Assembly (NCBI RefSeq): GCF_000719285.1
Contig: NZ_JOFS01000018.1
Span: forward strand, 1-64,000
DNA: 64,000 nt
Reading direction: 5' to 3'
From: Streptomyces bicolor
GTDB taxonomy: Bacteria; Actinomycetota; Actinomycetes; Streptomycetales; Streptomycetaceae
Positions within the stretch are counted from its first letter, which is position 1; each line of letters begins with the position of its first letter. Below are positions 50,876 through 59,438 of this stretch, piece by piece. The notes under the pieces were generated by a model that saw nothing but the letters and a program-made list of their open reading frames with translations, was not told the origin of the DNA and did no database searches. Both the position numbers and the translations under genes were made by a program.

Positions 50876-53392
50876 CTACTCGCCGGGATGGGCGAGTTCG
50901 ATGTCGTGGTCGTCGACGCCGCGGCCGGTGACCGTCAGTGCCGTCGCCACCGGCGGGTAGCCCGTCGCGATGACCGTGTACTCGCCGCCGTCCAGATCGG
51001 TGAAGGCGTACGCCCCGTCCGGACCCGTCGTCGCCGTGCCCACGACGTTGCCCGCCGCGTCGACCAAGGTGACCCGCGCGTCGGCCAGCGGACCGTGCGG
51101 TGCCCGTACGACGCCCTGGAGCTGGGCGCCTGCCTCCAGGTCGACCTCGATCCGGGTGACCCCGGTGCCGCCGATCTCGACGGGCAGGGCGCGCGGCCGG
51201 AACCCGGCGGCGTTCACCGCGACGGTCACGGCACCCGGCACCAGCTCGGCAAAGCCGAACTCGCCCTGCTCACCGGTGGCGGCAGTGGCCAGCAGGTCGC
51301 CGCGGACGTCGGTGACGATGACCATCGCGTCCTTGACCGGCAGCGCGCTGCCCGCGGTCCGGACGACGCCGCTCAGGCCACTCGTGCCGCTGAGCAGGAT
51401 GTCGTACGCCACCGGCTCGTCGCCGTTCACGACGATCGTGGACGCCTGCGGCTGGAAGCCGTCGGCGGAGGCGATCAGGACGTACGATCCCGCGCCCGGC
51501 GCGTCCACCGCGTACGAACCGTCGGCCTGCGCCACCGACCGGCCGAGCTGACGTCCGGCCAGCGAGATCAGCGTGACCGCCGCCTGCGGCACCGGCGCGC
51601 TCTCGGCGCCGCGCACGAAGCCGCGGACCGGGACACCGCCACTGGCGGACTCCTCGGGCCGTGCCACCGTGGCCACGGCCCCGAGCTGCCGGGTGCCGTC
51701 GGGAGCGGTCTCCGTCTCCGACGTGACCGCCCAGCTCGGGACCCGCTCCCGCGCGGCGGCCGGCGCGGCGGCCTCGGCGACCCTGGTGACCTCGGCGGCC
51801 TCGGGAGCCTCCCGCTCGGCGGCCTGCGCCAGCGCGCCCTTCGTCCTCAGCGGAACCTCCTTGATGAACAGGGCGAACAGCAGGGCGAGGAAGGCGATCG
51901 GCGCGGCGTACAGGAAGACGTCCGCGACGCCGTGGCCGTACGCGCTCTCGATGACCGTGCGCACCGGGGCCGGCAGCGCGTCGAGGTCCGGGATCTCGCC
52001 GTGGCCCGACGAGCCCTGCACGCCGAGCTTGGTCAGGCCCTCCTCGGCGTAGTGGGTGATGCGGTGGCTGAGGACCGCGCCGAGCGCCGAGACGCCCATG
52101 GCACCGCCGAGAGAGCGGAAGAAGTTCACCACCGAGCTGGCGGCGCCCAGGTCGCTCGGGTCCACCTGGTTCTGCGTGGCCAGGACCAGGTTCTGCATCA
52201 TCATGCCGACGCCGAGACCGAGCAGGGCCATGAAGATCGCGACGTGCCAGTACTCGGTGTCGTAGCGGATCGTGCCCAGCAGCCCGAGGCCCGCGGTCAC
52301 CAGCACACCGCCGGCGAGCAGCCAGGCCTTCCAGCGGCCGGTGCGGGTGATGACCTGGCCGGAGACGGTCGACGAGACGAACAGGCCGACGATCATCGGG
52401 ATGGTCAGGACGCCGGACATGGTCGGCGACTCGCCCCGGGCCAGCTGGAAGTACTGGCTGAAGAAGATCGTGCCCGCGAACATCGCGATGCCGACGAAGA
52501 GCGACGCCAGCGAGGCGAGCGTGATGGTGCGGTTGCGGAACAGGCGCAGCGGGATGATCGGCTCGCTCGCCCTGGAATCGACGAGGACGAAGAGCAGGAG
52601 CAGTGCGAGCGCGCCGCCCGTCATGGCGTACGTCTGCCAGGACAGCCACTCGTACTTGTCACCGGCGAAGGTCACCCAGATCAGCAGCAGGCAGACCGCG
52701 GCGGTGATGAAGAAGGCGCCCGCCCAGTCGACCTTGACCTTCCGCCTGACGACCGGGAGGTGCAGGGTGCGCTGGAGCACGACGAGCGCGATCACGGCGA
52801 AGGGCACGCCGACGTAGAAGCACCAGCGCCAGCCGAGCCAGTCGGTGTCGGTGATGACGCCGCCGATCAGCGGGCCGCCGACCATCGCGGTGGCGAAGGT
52901 GGCGCCGAGGTAGCCGTTGTAGCGACCGCGCTCACGCGGGGAGATCATCGCCGCGAGGATGATCTGGGCCAGCGAGGAAAGACCGCCCATGCCGATGCCC
53001 TGGACGGCACGGAAGGTGATGAGCGTGCCCGGGTTCTGGGACAGACCGGCCGCCGCGGACCCGGCCACGAAGATGACCAGCGCGATCTGTATCAGCAGCT
53101 TCTTGGAGAAGAGGTCGGCGAGCTTGCCCCACAGCGGCGTCGACGCGGTCATCGCCAGCAGCGACGCGGTGACCACCCAGGTGTAGGCGCTCTGGCCGCC
53201 GCCGAGGTCCTTGATGATGTCGGGCAGGGCGTTGGAGACGATCGTCGACGACAGGATCGCGACGAACATGCCGAGCAGCAGCCCGGTCAGCGCTTCCATG
53301 ATCTGCCGGTGCGTCATGGGAGTGCCGGCCGCGGCTCCGCTCCCGTGCTTGGCGTGGGCGGCCCGCACACCGGCTGGTGTGGTCGTTGCCAT
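50876..53392 (-). CDS. MFS exporter (DHA2) with three C-terminal carboxypeptidase-regulatory-like domains
   Basis: The 838-residue protein has 14 membrane segments over residues 30-540 with DHA2 motifs (LSSTIVSNALPDIIKDLGG, LWGKLADLFSKK and GATFATAMVGGPLIGG). About 280 soluble residues follow, with three CarboxypepD_reg-like beta sandwiches in tandem. Each contains GF.P/GYPP-type turns, for example SYVLIASADGFQPQAS, VTVAVNAAGFRPRALP and EYTVIATGYPPVATAL. This tail is unusual for an MFS protein. ATG 53390-53392 follows GGAAG. The operon order is marR-MFS-YceI. Confidence 0.9.
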   Translation of the reverse strand: MATTTPAGVRAAHAKHGSGAAAGTPMTHRQIMEALTGLLLGMFVAILSSTIVSNALPDIIKDLGGGQSAYTWVVTASLLAMTASTPLWGKLADLFSKKLLIQIALVIFVAGSAAAGLSQNPGTLITFRAVQGIGMGGLSSLAQIILAAMISPRERGRYNGYLGATFATAMVGGPLIGGVITDTDWLGWRWCFYVGVPFAVIALVVLQRTLHLPVVRRKVKVDWAGAFFITAAVCLLLIWVTFAGDKYEWLSWQTYAMTGGALALLLLFVLVDSRASEPIIPLRLFRNRTITLASLASLFVGIAMFAGTIFFSQYFQLARGESPTMSGVLTIPMIVGLFVSSTVSGQVITRTGRWKAWLLAGGVLVTAGLGLLGTIRYDTEYWHVAIFMALLGLGVGMMMQNLVLATQNQVDPSDLGAASSVVNFFRSLGGAMGVSALGAVLSHRITHYAEEGLTKLGVQGSSGHGEIPDLDALPAPVRTVIESAYGHGVADVFLYAAPIAFLALLFALFIKEVPLRTKGALAQAAEREAPEAAEVTRVAEAAAPAAARERVPSWAVTSETETAPDGTRQLGAVATVARPEESASGGVPVRGFVRGAESAPVPQAAVTLISLAGRQLGRSVAQADGSYAVDAPGAGSYVLIASADGFQPQASTIVVNGDEPVAYDILLSGTSGLSGVVRTAGSALPVKDAMVIVTDVRGDLLATAATGEQGEFGFAELVPGAVTVAVNAAGFRPRALPVEIGGTGVTRIEVDLEAGAQLQGVVRAPHGPLADARVTLVDAAGNVVGTATTGPDGAYAFTDLDGGEYTVIATGYPPVATALTVTGRGVDDHDIELAHPGE

Positions 53393-53415
53393 GGGCTTCC
53401 TTCTCTTGCTGGCTT

Positions 53416-53865
53416 TCACTGGGTGATCGCGGGTGTACGGCAGTCGTCGAAGCTGGCTCTCAGCCGGGCCATGAGCCGGGTGAGCTGGGCGACCTCGTCG
53501 TCGGTCCAGTCGCTCAGCCGCTCGGCGAGCATCTGCGTGGTCCGCCGGGACATCTCCCGGACACGGTCCTCACCTGCCGGGGTGAGGTGGAGGATGCGGC
53601 TGCGCTTGTCCGCCGGGTCGGGGGAGCGCTCGATCCAGCCGTGCTCGGCGACGTGGGCGACATGGCGGCTGGTGACCGACATGTCCACGGCGAGCAGCTC
53701 GGCGAGCTTGCTCATGCGCATGTCTCCGTGGCGGGCCAGCAACGTCAGTACGGCGGCGGATCCGGAGGGGCAGTCGGACGGCAGCGTCCGTCCCATCTCC
53801 CGCTTCACGGCGCCGAAGGCACTGAACTGGCGGACCAGCTCCTCGTACTGCGCCTGCTCGGCCAT
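53416..53865 (-). CDS. MarR-family repressor of the exporter operon
   Basis: The 149-residue protein has the MarR winged helix (GSAAVLTLLARHGDMRMSKL, AELLAVDMSVTSRHVAHVAE and the wing SPDPADKRSRIL). GGGAGG lies 4 bases before ATG 53865; a GTG one codon earlier is possible. The MFS gene starts 23 bases after its stop. Two matching operator-like repeats lie just upstream, so the repressor probably controls its own operon. Confidence 0.9.
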   Translation of the reverse strand: MAEQAQYEELVRQFSAFGAVKREMGRTLPSDCPSGSAAVLTLLARHGDMRMSKLAELLAVDMSVTSRHVAHVAEHGWIERSPDPADKRSRILHLTPAGEDRVREMSRRTTQMLAERLSDWTDDEVAQLTRLMARLRASFDDCRTPAITQ

Positions 53866-53881
53866 CACACCTCCCGTGTTT

Positions 53882-53925
53882 GTTGCTTAGGGCAACCATA
53901 GAAGCGTTTGGTTGCTACAGGCAAA
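53882..53925. promoter_or_regulatory. Paired MarR operator candidates
   Basis: Two sites share the layout GTTGC-N5-GCAA(C/A): GTTGCTTAGGGCAAC at 53882-53896 and GTTGCTACAGGCAAA at 53911-53925. They are 29 bp apart, close to three helical turns, and lie 17-60 bases before the marR start, where a dimer pair would cover the promoter. Confidence 0.7.
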
Positions 53926-54070
53926 TAAATCCCGGGTTACCGCCGCAAAAAGTTGGCAAAGGCAAGTATTGCGACCGTAAATGTGCAGGTGGGGTGGGTC
54001 CTGTGACCCCCTGTGCAGGCCCGCGGCCCCCACTTGGGCCGAACGGACGGATTCGCTAGGGTCTCAGGCC

Positions 54071-54271
54071 ATGGCTAACACCCAGAACCCCCAGGGCAAC
54101 CACGACCCCGCAGGCAGCACCCAGATGTTCCGCGCGTTCGTCGACGAGGGCCCGCAGGGCGGCCGGCAGCAGGCCTCCCCCTCCGGCGGCCCGCGCATCG
54201 GCCTGATCCTCGGCGTCGTCGCCGCCGTGGCCGCCCTCGCGGCGGTGGCCTGGCTGGCGTTCGGCAAGTAG
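54071..54271 (+). CDS. Small single-pass membrane protein
   Basis: The 66-residue product has a hydrophilic Asn/Gln/Gly-rich N-terminus (ANTQNPQGNHDPAGS), a short amphipathic MFRAFVDEG segment, and one C-terminal membrane span (IGLILGVVAAVAALAAVAWL). There is no signal peptide. No strong ribosome binding site precedes the ATG. It converges on the lipoprotein gene. Confidence 0.65.
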   Translation: MANTQNPQGNHDPAGSTQMFRAFVDEGPQGGRQQASPSGGPRIGLILGVVAAVAALAAVAWLAFGK

Positions 54272-54283
54272 GGCGTACGTCCT

Positions 54284-54997
54284 CTACTCCCACCGGACGG
54301 TGACGTCCCGCGTCTCGATGTGCATGCCCAGCGGCACGCGCCAGCTGTCGACGCACACCGTCCAGGTCTTCTCCTTGCGCGCCCCGGCTCCGATCGGTGC
54401 CGGGAGCTTCTCCGTCGACTCGATCGTCGCCCAGTCGATGCCGAGCGCGCCGATGATGTGGGTGCCGAAGGTGACGGTGCCCGAACGCACGGCTGTGCCG
54501 CCCGAGTTGTGGAAGTCGAGGGTCACTCTCTCGCACCAGCGCTTGTCGGTGGGCTCCCGTTCGGGGTCGCCGACCGTGAGTTTCGCGGGGGACGGGGACG
54601 TCGCCGGCGACGCGGGGGGCGACGAGGGGACGGGTGAACTGCTTGGCGGGGCCGCGGTTTCGGGGGCGTCGCTCGGTGTGCCGACAGGGCGTTCCGCGGC
54701 CGTCGGGTCGGCGGACGGTTCTTGAAGTCCCTCCCGCTCGGGGTAGTTGCTCGTACCGCCCCCGCTGTCCTCGTCGCTGACCGGCCGGTCCAGCGGCACC
54801 ATCGTCACCTCGCCAGTGGGCACGACCGCCGTACCCCTCGGCGGACCACCCGCCGCGCCTGTCGCGACGTACCCGTCACCGCTCCCACCGCCCCCGCACG
54901 CGGCCGGCATCCCGCCCAGGCAGACGACGGCCGCCGACGCGCCGAGCAGGGCGCACCGACGGCCATGTGTCCATGTCGTCCAGGATGAGCGAAGCAT
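54284..54997 (-). CDS. Putative lipoprotein
   Basis: The 237-residue protein has a basic start, a hydrophobic signal (ALLGASAAVVCLGG) and a lipobox-like MPAAC followed by a Gly-rich spacer. A long Pro/Ser/Thr/Glu-rich region follows. The C-terminal beta domain (about 135-237) has a cysteine pair (WCERVTLDFHNSGG and WTVCVDSWRVPLG). It would be anchored outside the membrane. Function unknown. It is transcribed toward the small membrane gene and lies 39 bases downstream of the sigN-type gene on the same strand, so it may be in the SigN operon. Confidence 0.7.
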   Translation of the reverse strand: MLRSSWTTWTHGRRCALLGASAAVVCLGGMPAACGGGGSGDGYVATGAAGGPPRGTAVVPTGEVTMVPLDRPVSDEDSGGGTSNYPEREGLQEPSADPTAAERPVGTPSDAPETAAPPSSSPVPSSPPASPATSPSPAKLTVGDPEREPTDKRWCERVTLDFHNSGGTAVRSGTVTFGTHIIGALGIDWATIESTEKLPAPIGAGARKEKTWTVCVDSWRVPLGMHIETRDVTVRWE

Positions 54998-55036
54998 CGG
55001 GCCATGGTGGCTGACGCTCCGTCAAATATGAAGGGG

Positions 55037-55957
55037 TCAGTCGGAGATCAGGCCTTCGCGCAGCTGCGCCAGGGTCCGGGTCAGCAGGCGGGAGACATGC
55101 ATCTGGGAGATGCCGACCTCCTCGCCGATCTGCGACTGGGTCATGTTGGCGAAGAAGCGCAGCATGATGATCCGCCGCTCGCGGGGCGGCAGTTTGGCCA
55201 GCAGCGGCTTGAGGGACTCGCGGTACTCGACGCCCTCGAGGGCGGTGTCCTCGTAGCCGAGCCGGTCGGCCAGGGAGCCCTCGCCGCCGTCGTCCTCCGG
55301 GGCCGGGGAGTCCAGCGAGGAGGCCGTGTAGGCGTTGCCGACCGCGAGGCCGTCGACGACGTCCTCCTCGGAGACACCCAGTACGGTGGCGAGTTCGGTG
55401 ACCGTCGGGGAGCGGTCCAGCTTCTGGGAGAGCTCGTCGCTGGCCTTGGTGAGGGCCAGGCGCAGCTCCTGCAGGCGGCGCGGGACGCGCACCGACCAGG
55501 AGGTGTCGCGGAAGAACCGCTTGATCTCGCCGACCACGGTCGGCATCGCGAACGTCGGGAACTCCACGCCCCGTTCGCAGTCGAAGCGGTCGATCGCCTT
55601 GATCAGGCCGATGGTGCCGACCTGGACGATGTCCTCCATCGGCTCGTTGCGCGAGCGGAAGCGGGCCGCCGCGTAGCGCACGAGCGGGAGGTTGAGCTCG
55701 ATCAGGGTGTCCCGGACGTAAGCACGCTCGGGGCTGTTCTCGTCCAGGGCGGCGAGCCGCAGGAACAGGGAGCGGGACAGGGTGCGGGTGTCGATGTCCC
55801 CCGAGGCCGGTACGGCCGGGACATCGGTGGCCGGAAGGGCCGGCGCCTCGGCGGCCGCCAGGGCCGTCACATCGTCGATGGGGCCGAGCGCGGCGTCGGG
55901 CGCGGACTCGCTCTTCGCGAGCGTGAGCACCTTCGAGCTGCCCTGGTCTGCGGACAT
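55037..55957 (-). CDS. sigN: SigB/SigF-subfamily sigma factor (SigN-like)
   Basis: The 306-residue protein has a variable Ala/Pro-rich N-terminus. Region 2 includes [20 protein letters not shown] and [20 protein letters not shown], region 3 includes [20 protein letters not shown], and region 4 includes [20 protein letters not shown] and [11 protein letters not shown]. It is a SigB/SigF-type group 3 sigma factor. I name it sigN because it lies next to a second copy resembling sigF, as I recall for SCO4034/SCO4035. SigN is linked to development. An autoregulatory-type promoter is seen 70 bases upstream. No anti-sigma gene is adjacent. Confidence 0.8.
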   Translation of the reverse strand: MSADQGSSKVLTLAKSESAPDAALGPIDDVTALAAAEAPALPATDVPAVPASGDIDTRTLSRSLFLRLAALDENSPERAYVRDTLIELNLPLVRYAAARFRSRNEPMEDIVQVGTIGLIKAIDRFDCERGVEFPTFAMPTVVGEIKRFFRDTSWSVRVPRRLQELRLALTKASDELSQKLDRSPTVTELATVLGVSEEDVVDGLAVGNAYTASSLDSPAPEDDGGEGSLADRLGYEDTALEGVEYRESLKPLLAKLPPRERRIIMLRFFANMTQSQIGEEVGISQMHVSRLLTRTLAQLREGLISD

Positions 55958-56026
55958 GCCACCCCCTTTGGGTCGCGGGACGGTCGTGGCGAACGCTCCG
56001 ATCGAGGAACGCCAGCCTTCACCTGA

Positions 56027-56052
56027 ATACCGGAGCCGAAGCCACGGCAAAC
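56027..56052 (-). promoter_or_regulatory. SigB/SigN-type promoter candidate
   Basis: On the minus strand, GTTT (56049-56052) is followed after 16 bases by CGGTAT (56027-56032), close to the GTTT-N14-16-GGGTAT consensus of this sigma family. It points at the sigN-like gene, whose start is 70 bases downstream, and suggests autoregulation. Confidence 0.5.
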
Positions 56053-56071
56053 GCGCTTCCCGAAGAATGTC

Positions 56072-56109
56072 ACATGTCGGCAACACGCTGTAGTGACATG
56101 TCGACATGT
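56072..56109. promoter_or_regulatory. ACATGT repeats with a perfect 14-bp palindrome
   Basis: ACATGTCGACATGT at 56096-56109 is a perfect palindrome, and a further ACATGTCG copy is at 56072-56079. The cluster lies just upstream of the candidate sigN promoter (20-57 bases from its -35 element). This is where an activator or co-regulator would bind. Confidence 0.55.
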
Positions 56110-56225
56110 GAGACTCGAATCCGCCCTGGATAAAGGGGGTCTGACGGTGTTTCGGGCCGGAACTGTCGGGATCCGCCCTGGTGAGCGATTCGCTCGCGCC
56201 GGTTATAGCTCGATCCTGTTTGCGG

Positions 56226-57110
56226 TTACGCGTCGATCCGGTTCGCCGAACGCAGCCGCTGGAAGCTACGCGCGAGTAGCCTCGAAACGTGCATCTGTGA
56301 GACCCCGAGTTCCGCACTGATTTGCGACTGGGTGAGGTTGCTGTAGTACCGCAGGAGAAGGATTCTCTGCTCGCGTTCGGGGAGTTGCACCAGCAGGTGC
56401 CGGACGAGGTCGCGGTGCTCCACGCCGTCCAGGGCGGGGTCCTCGTAGCCGAGCCGGTCCAGCAGTCCGGGCAGCCCGTCGCCCTCCTGCGCGGCCTCCA
56501 GTGAGGTGGCGTGGTACGACCGGCCCGCCTCGATGCAGGACAGCACCTCGTCCTCGGTGATGCGCAGCCGCTCGGCGATCTCGGCGGTCGTGGGGGTGCG
56601 CCCGAAGGTGGTGGTGAGATCCTCGGTCGCGCTGTTGACCTGGACCCACAGCTCGTGCAGCCGGCGTGGCACGTGGACCGTGCGGACGTTGTCGCGGAAG
56701 TAGCGCTTGATCTCGCCGACGACGGTGGGCATCGCGAACGTCGGGAACTGCACGCCCCGGTCCGGGTCGAAGCGGTCGATGGCGTTGATGAGCCCGATGG
56801 TGCCGACCTGGATCACGTCCTCCATGGGCTCGTTGCGGGAGCGAAAACGGGCGGCCGCGTAGCGCACGAGCGGGAGGTTCGCCTCGATGAGCGCTCCGCG
56901 CACGCGGTTGTGCTCCGGCGTGCCCGGTTTCAGTTCCTTGAGCTCGCCGAAGAGCACCTGGGTGAGCGCCCGGGTGTCGGCTCCGCGGGACCGGGGTGGC
57001 GCGGCCGTGGCGGTGTCCTCCTGACTGGGCGCCTGCGGGCCTGGGGCCTGGGGGCTCGGGGCTTGAGGCGCAGTACTGGCCGGCACGGTCAACTCCACCT
57101 CGTGATCCAT
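56226..57110 (-). CDS. sigF: SigB/SigF-subfamily sigma factor (SigF-like)
   Basis: The 294-residue protein begins with a Pro/Ala/Gln tract made of near-repeats ([13 protein letters not shown]). Then come region 2 ([20 protein letters not shown]), region 3 ([20 protein letters not shown]) and region 4 ([20 protein letters not shown] and [15 protein letters not shown]). It is a close paralogue of the gene at 55037. SigF is needed late in spore maturation in S. coelicolor. ATG 57108-57110 is chosen; a TTG five codons earlier is possible. The order sigF-sigN suggests an old tandem duplication. Confidence 0.8.
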   Translation of the reverse strand: MDHEVELTVPASTAPQAPSPQAPGPQAPSQEDTATAAPPRSRGADTRALTQVLFGELKELKPGTPEHNRVRGALIEANLPLVRYAAARFRSRNEPMEDVIQVGTIGLINAIDRFDPDRGVQFPTFAMPTVVGEIKRYFRDNVRTVHVPRRLHELWVQVNSATEDLTTTFGRTPTTAEIAERLRITEDEVLSCIEAGRSYHATSLEAAQEGDGLPGLLDRLGYEDPALDGVEHRDLVRHLLVQLPEREQRILLLRYYSNLTQSQISAELGVSQMHVSRLLARSFQRLRSANRIDA

Positions 57111-57215
57111 CAACTCATCGGTCAAAAGCGGTCATAGCATCACAAGACAGTTCATTGTGTTCAAGCACCGCATAATCCCGTGTTGGGGGGTGGGGAGCCG
57201 CGTAAGACACGCGAA

Positions 57216-57242
57216 AGCCCCCCGCCGTTCCGGCGGAGGGCT
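57216..57242. terminator. Terminator between the Dabb and sigF-like genes
   Basis: Arms 57216-57227 and 57231-57242 pair with one mismatch around TTC. It ends the minus-strand Dabb operon before the sigma gene. Confidence 0.75.
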
Positions 57243-57287
57243 CAGGGGTGATCCGGGCGGACCAGGGTGGATCCGGGGCGGCGCGGC

Positions 57288-57581
57288 TCAGTATTCGTAG
57301 TCGGCGATCACCCAGGTGGCGAACTCCCGCCACAGGGTGACTCCCGCCTGGTGCTCGGGGTGCTCCACGTACGCCCGCAGGGCGGCCGTGTCCTCGAAGG
57401 CGGAGTTGATGGCGAAGTCGTAGGCGATGGCGCGGTCGCTGATGTTCCAGCCGAGCTCCCAGTGCCGGATCTCGGGGATCCTGCCCTCCAGCGAGCGGAA
57501 GGCCGCCACGCCCTCCACGACCCGGGGGTCGTCGCGCTCGACGCCCTCGTTGAGCTTGAAGAGGACGAGGTGGCGGATCAT
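57288..57581 (-). CDS. Dabb-family (dimeric alpha/beta barrel) protein
   Basis: The 97-residue protein has the stress-responsive A/B-barrel pattern: MIRHLVLFKLNEGVER at the start, a helix with VVEGVAAFRSLEGRIPEIRH, DFAINSAFEDTAALRAY and HPEHQAGVTLWREF. Dabb proteins form dimeric barrels, some with polyketide cyclase or stress roles. Its ATG overlaps the stop of the small upstream gene (ATGA). Confidence 0.85.
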   Translation of the reverse strand: MIRHLVLFKLNEGVERDDPRVVEGVAAFRSLEGRIPEIRHWELGWNISDRAIAYDFAINSAFEDTAALRAYVEHPEHQAGVTLWREFATWVIADYEY

Positions 57582-57757
57582 GAGTCTCCTCCGTTGGCGA
57601 TCCAGGTCATGAAGTCGCCGATGGCCTTGGCTGCGTCCGAAATGCCCTCGAACCCTATCTGGACGTAGTCCGCGGCCTTGGCCGGGTCCGTGATGATCAC
57701 ATAGAGCACGAAGACCGCGAGTACGTAGACGGCGACCTTCTTGGAATTCACCGCCAT
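57578..57757 (-). CDS. 59-residue membrane-anchored protein
   Basis: The product is MAVNSKK followed by one membrane span (VAVYVLAVFVLYVIIT) and a short amphipathic tail with FEGISDAAKAIGDFMTWIA. GGGGAGG precedes ATG 57757. The overlap with the Dabb gene shows they form an operon. Function unknown. Confidence 0.75.
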   Translation of the reverse strand: MAVNSKKVAVYVLAVFVLYVIITDPAKAADYVQIGFEGISDAAKAIGDFMTWIANGGDS

Positions 57758-57883
57758 CGCGGCCTCCCCTGTGGCTGCTGTGCCTGCCATGCCTGCTGTG
57801 CCGAATGAGTCGAAAGGGCCGAAAGAGCCCCGTGTTACCGGCGGTGAGTGTAACCTTCGCGCCTCTCGGGAGATCAACAGCAC

Positions 57884-57913
57884 GAAGGGCCCCGTCTGTC
57901 GACGGGGCCCTTC
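57884..57913. terminator. Terminator of tRNA-Ser(CGA)
   Basis: Perfect 13-bp arms (57884-57896 and 57901-57913) with a 4-base loop, just downstream of the minus-strand tRNA. Confidence 0.85.
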
Positions 57914-57918
57914 TTCAG

Positions 57919-58003
57919 CGGTAGCGGAGGGATTTGAACCCTCGGTGACTTGCGCCACACTCGCTTTCGAGGCGAGCTCCTTCGGCCGCTCGGACACGCT
58001 ACC
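57919..58003 (-). tRNA. tRNA-Ser (anticodon CGA)
   Basis: The 85-base gene has acceptor GGTAGCG/CGCTACC, anticodon stem CTCGC/GCGAG around CTCGAAA (anticodon CGA), a serine long variable arm and T arm GAGGG-TTCAAAT-CCCTC. Discriminator G; CCA is not encoded. Confidence 0.93.
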
Positions 58004-58075
58004 GAGGGAGACCTTACAGCACGGTGGGCCCTGCTTTGAAATCGGTATTCGCCGAGCTCGCATCAGCGAGTCGGG

Positions 58076-58561
58076 TCACCGAGCGCGGAAGAAGTCAGTG
58101 AGGAGACGGGCGCACTCCTCGGCGAGGACGCCCTCGATCACCTCGGGCCGGTGGTTCAGCCGCCGGTCGCGTACGACGTCCCAGAGGGAGCCCGCCGCGC
58201 CGGCCTTGTCGTCCCGGGCGCCGTAGACGACCCGGTCCACCCGGGACTGCACGATCGCGCCCGCGCACATCGTGCAGGGCTCCAGCGTGACGACGAGCGT
58301 GCAGCCGGACAGCCGCCACTCGCCGATCTCCGCCGCGGCCCGCCGGATCGCCAGTACCTCGGCGTGCGCGGTCGGATCGCCGGTCGCTTCGCGCTCGTTG
58401 TGTCCGACGCCGAGCACGGTCGACCCGTCGGCGGACAGCACGACGGCGCCGACGGGGACGTCCCCGCCCCGGACGGCCAGTTCGGCCTCGTCCAGGGCGA
58501 GCCGCATCGTGGCCCGCCAGCGGTCGCGTACGGGGTCCCGCACCGCGGGTGCCGAGGGCAC
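58076..58561 (-). CDS. tadA: tRNA-adenosine(34) deaminase TadA
   Basis: The 161-residue enzyme deaminates A34 of tRNA-Arg(ACG) to inosine, and that tRNA is encoded at 19235-19307. The zinc motifs are HAEV (His66, catalytic Glu68) and PCTMC (Cys96 and Cys99), and YGARDDKAGAAGS follows. The GTG at 58561 gives an N-terminal extension of 18 residues; ATG 58507 would give a 143-residue form closer to the usual length. A gene for a TadA-associated protein lies 29 bases upstream. Confidence 0.92.
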   Translation of the reverse strand: MPSAPAVRDPVRDRWRATMRLALDEAELAVRGGDVPVGAVVLSADGSTVLGVGHNEREATGDPTAHAEVLAIRRAAAEIGEWRLSGCTLVVTLEPCTMCAGAIVQSRVDRVVYGARDDKAGAAGSLWDVVRDRRLNHRPEVIEGVLAEECARLLTDFFRAR

Positions 58562-58590
58562 CTCTGGCGTCGACCCCTGGTCGTACGAGG

Positions 58591-59124
58591 TCAGCGGACG
58601 GTCTCCAGCACCTCCGAGGCGCCCAGCGCCTCGGCGATCGCGTTGAGCGCGTCGTCGGCGTCCAGGGCCTTCAGCTCCTTCTCGCTGACGCCGAGGTCGT
58701 CGAGGATCTCGCTGTCGCCGACGGGGCTGTGCGGGACCGCCTCGGCGGCGCCGCCGTCCTCGTCGTCGTCCGAGTCGCCGTCCGGCTCCTCGGTGCCGTC
58801 GAGATCCAGGGAGTCCAGGTCGGCGTCGTCGTCGCCGGGCTCCCTGCCGAGCAGTTCGTCGGTGAGCAGGATCTCGCCGTAACTGCTGCGGGCAGCGGCG
58901 GCGGCGTCCGAGACGTAGATACGAGGGTCCTCCTCGCCGTCGATCCGGACGACGCCGAACCAGGCGTCCTCCTGCTCGATGAGCACGAGCACCGTGTCGT
59001 CCTCGGGCGAGGCTTCACGGGCCAGGTCGGCCAGATCCGACAGGGTCTCCACATTGTCGAGGAGCTCTGTGTCGCTCGCTTCCCACCCGTCTTCGGTGCG
59101 CGCGAGCAGTGCGGCGAAGTACAC
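58591..59124 (-). CDS. tRNA adenosine deaminase-associated protein
   Basis: The 177-residue acidic protein begins VYFAALLARTEDGWEASD and has a compact N-terminal domain (about 1-85, with TVLVLIEQEDAWFGVVRID). An Asp/Glu-rich middle (about 90-130) and a C-terminal helical segment (DLGVSEKELKALDADDALNA) follow. The GTG at 59124 is preferred because GGGAGA lies 8 bases before it; ATG 59145 is in frame. It is found next to tadA in actinobacteria; a role in TadA function is inferred from that linkage. Confidence 0.85.
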   Translation of the reverse strand: MYFAALLARTEDGWEASDTELLDNVETLSDLADLAREASPEDDTVLVLIEQEDAWFGVVRIDGEEDPRIYVSDAAAAARSSYGEILLTDELLGREPGDDDADLDSLDLDGTEEPDGDSDDDEDGGAAEAVPHSPVGDSEILDDLGVSEKELKALDADDALNAIAEALGASEVLETVR

Positions 59125-59438
59125 CGTGACTCTCCCACTGGTCATAGGCGTGCCGGTTGGGGGTCCCCCCGGCGGAGGTTGCGGGCGGGGAGGCTTGGGT
59201 CCGAGCCCCACCCACTCGGAATCGTGGCAGAAACAAGGCGTTAAGGGGACGTCTTCGGTTCCCTGTGTCCGGCAGTTTTGATCGCGTGGGCCCGAGGGGT
59301 GCCGCGAGCACGTCCGTAAAGGACTCACCAGCACACTCGTTGCCGCCACGTGCGGATCGTACGCGGCTTTCCAGGTGTCCACGCGCGCCCACGGCTGCAA
59401 CGCCCCCGAGAGCCGCGGATCTTCCCCTGCGGCTCGCC
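59125..59438. other. Gap upstream of the tadA pair
   Basis: About 300 bases without a convincing gene. It should hold the promoter of the deaminase-associated gene and lies behind the minus-strand small gene that ends at 59439. No operator or hairpin is clear. Confidence 0.4.

Noticed and set aside
50888..53890. A 1000-codon open frame on the plus strand
   Set aside because: Antisense shadow of the MFS and MarR genes; the minus-strand frames have clear domains and codon bias.
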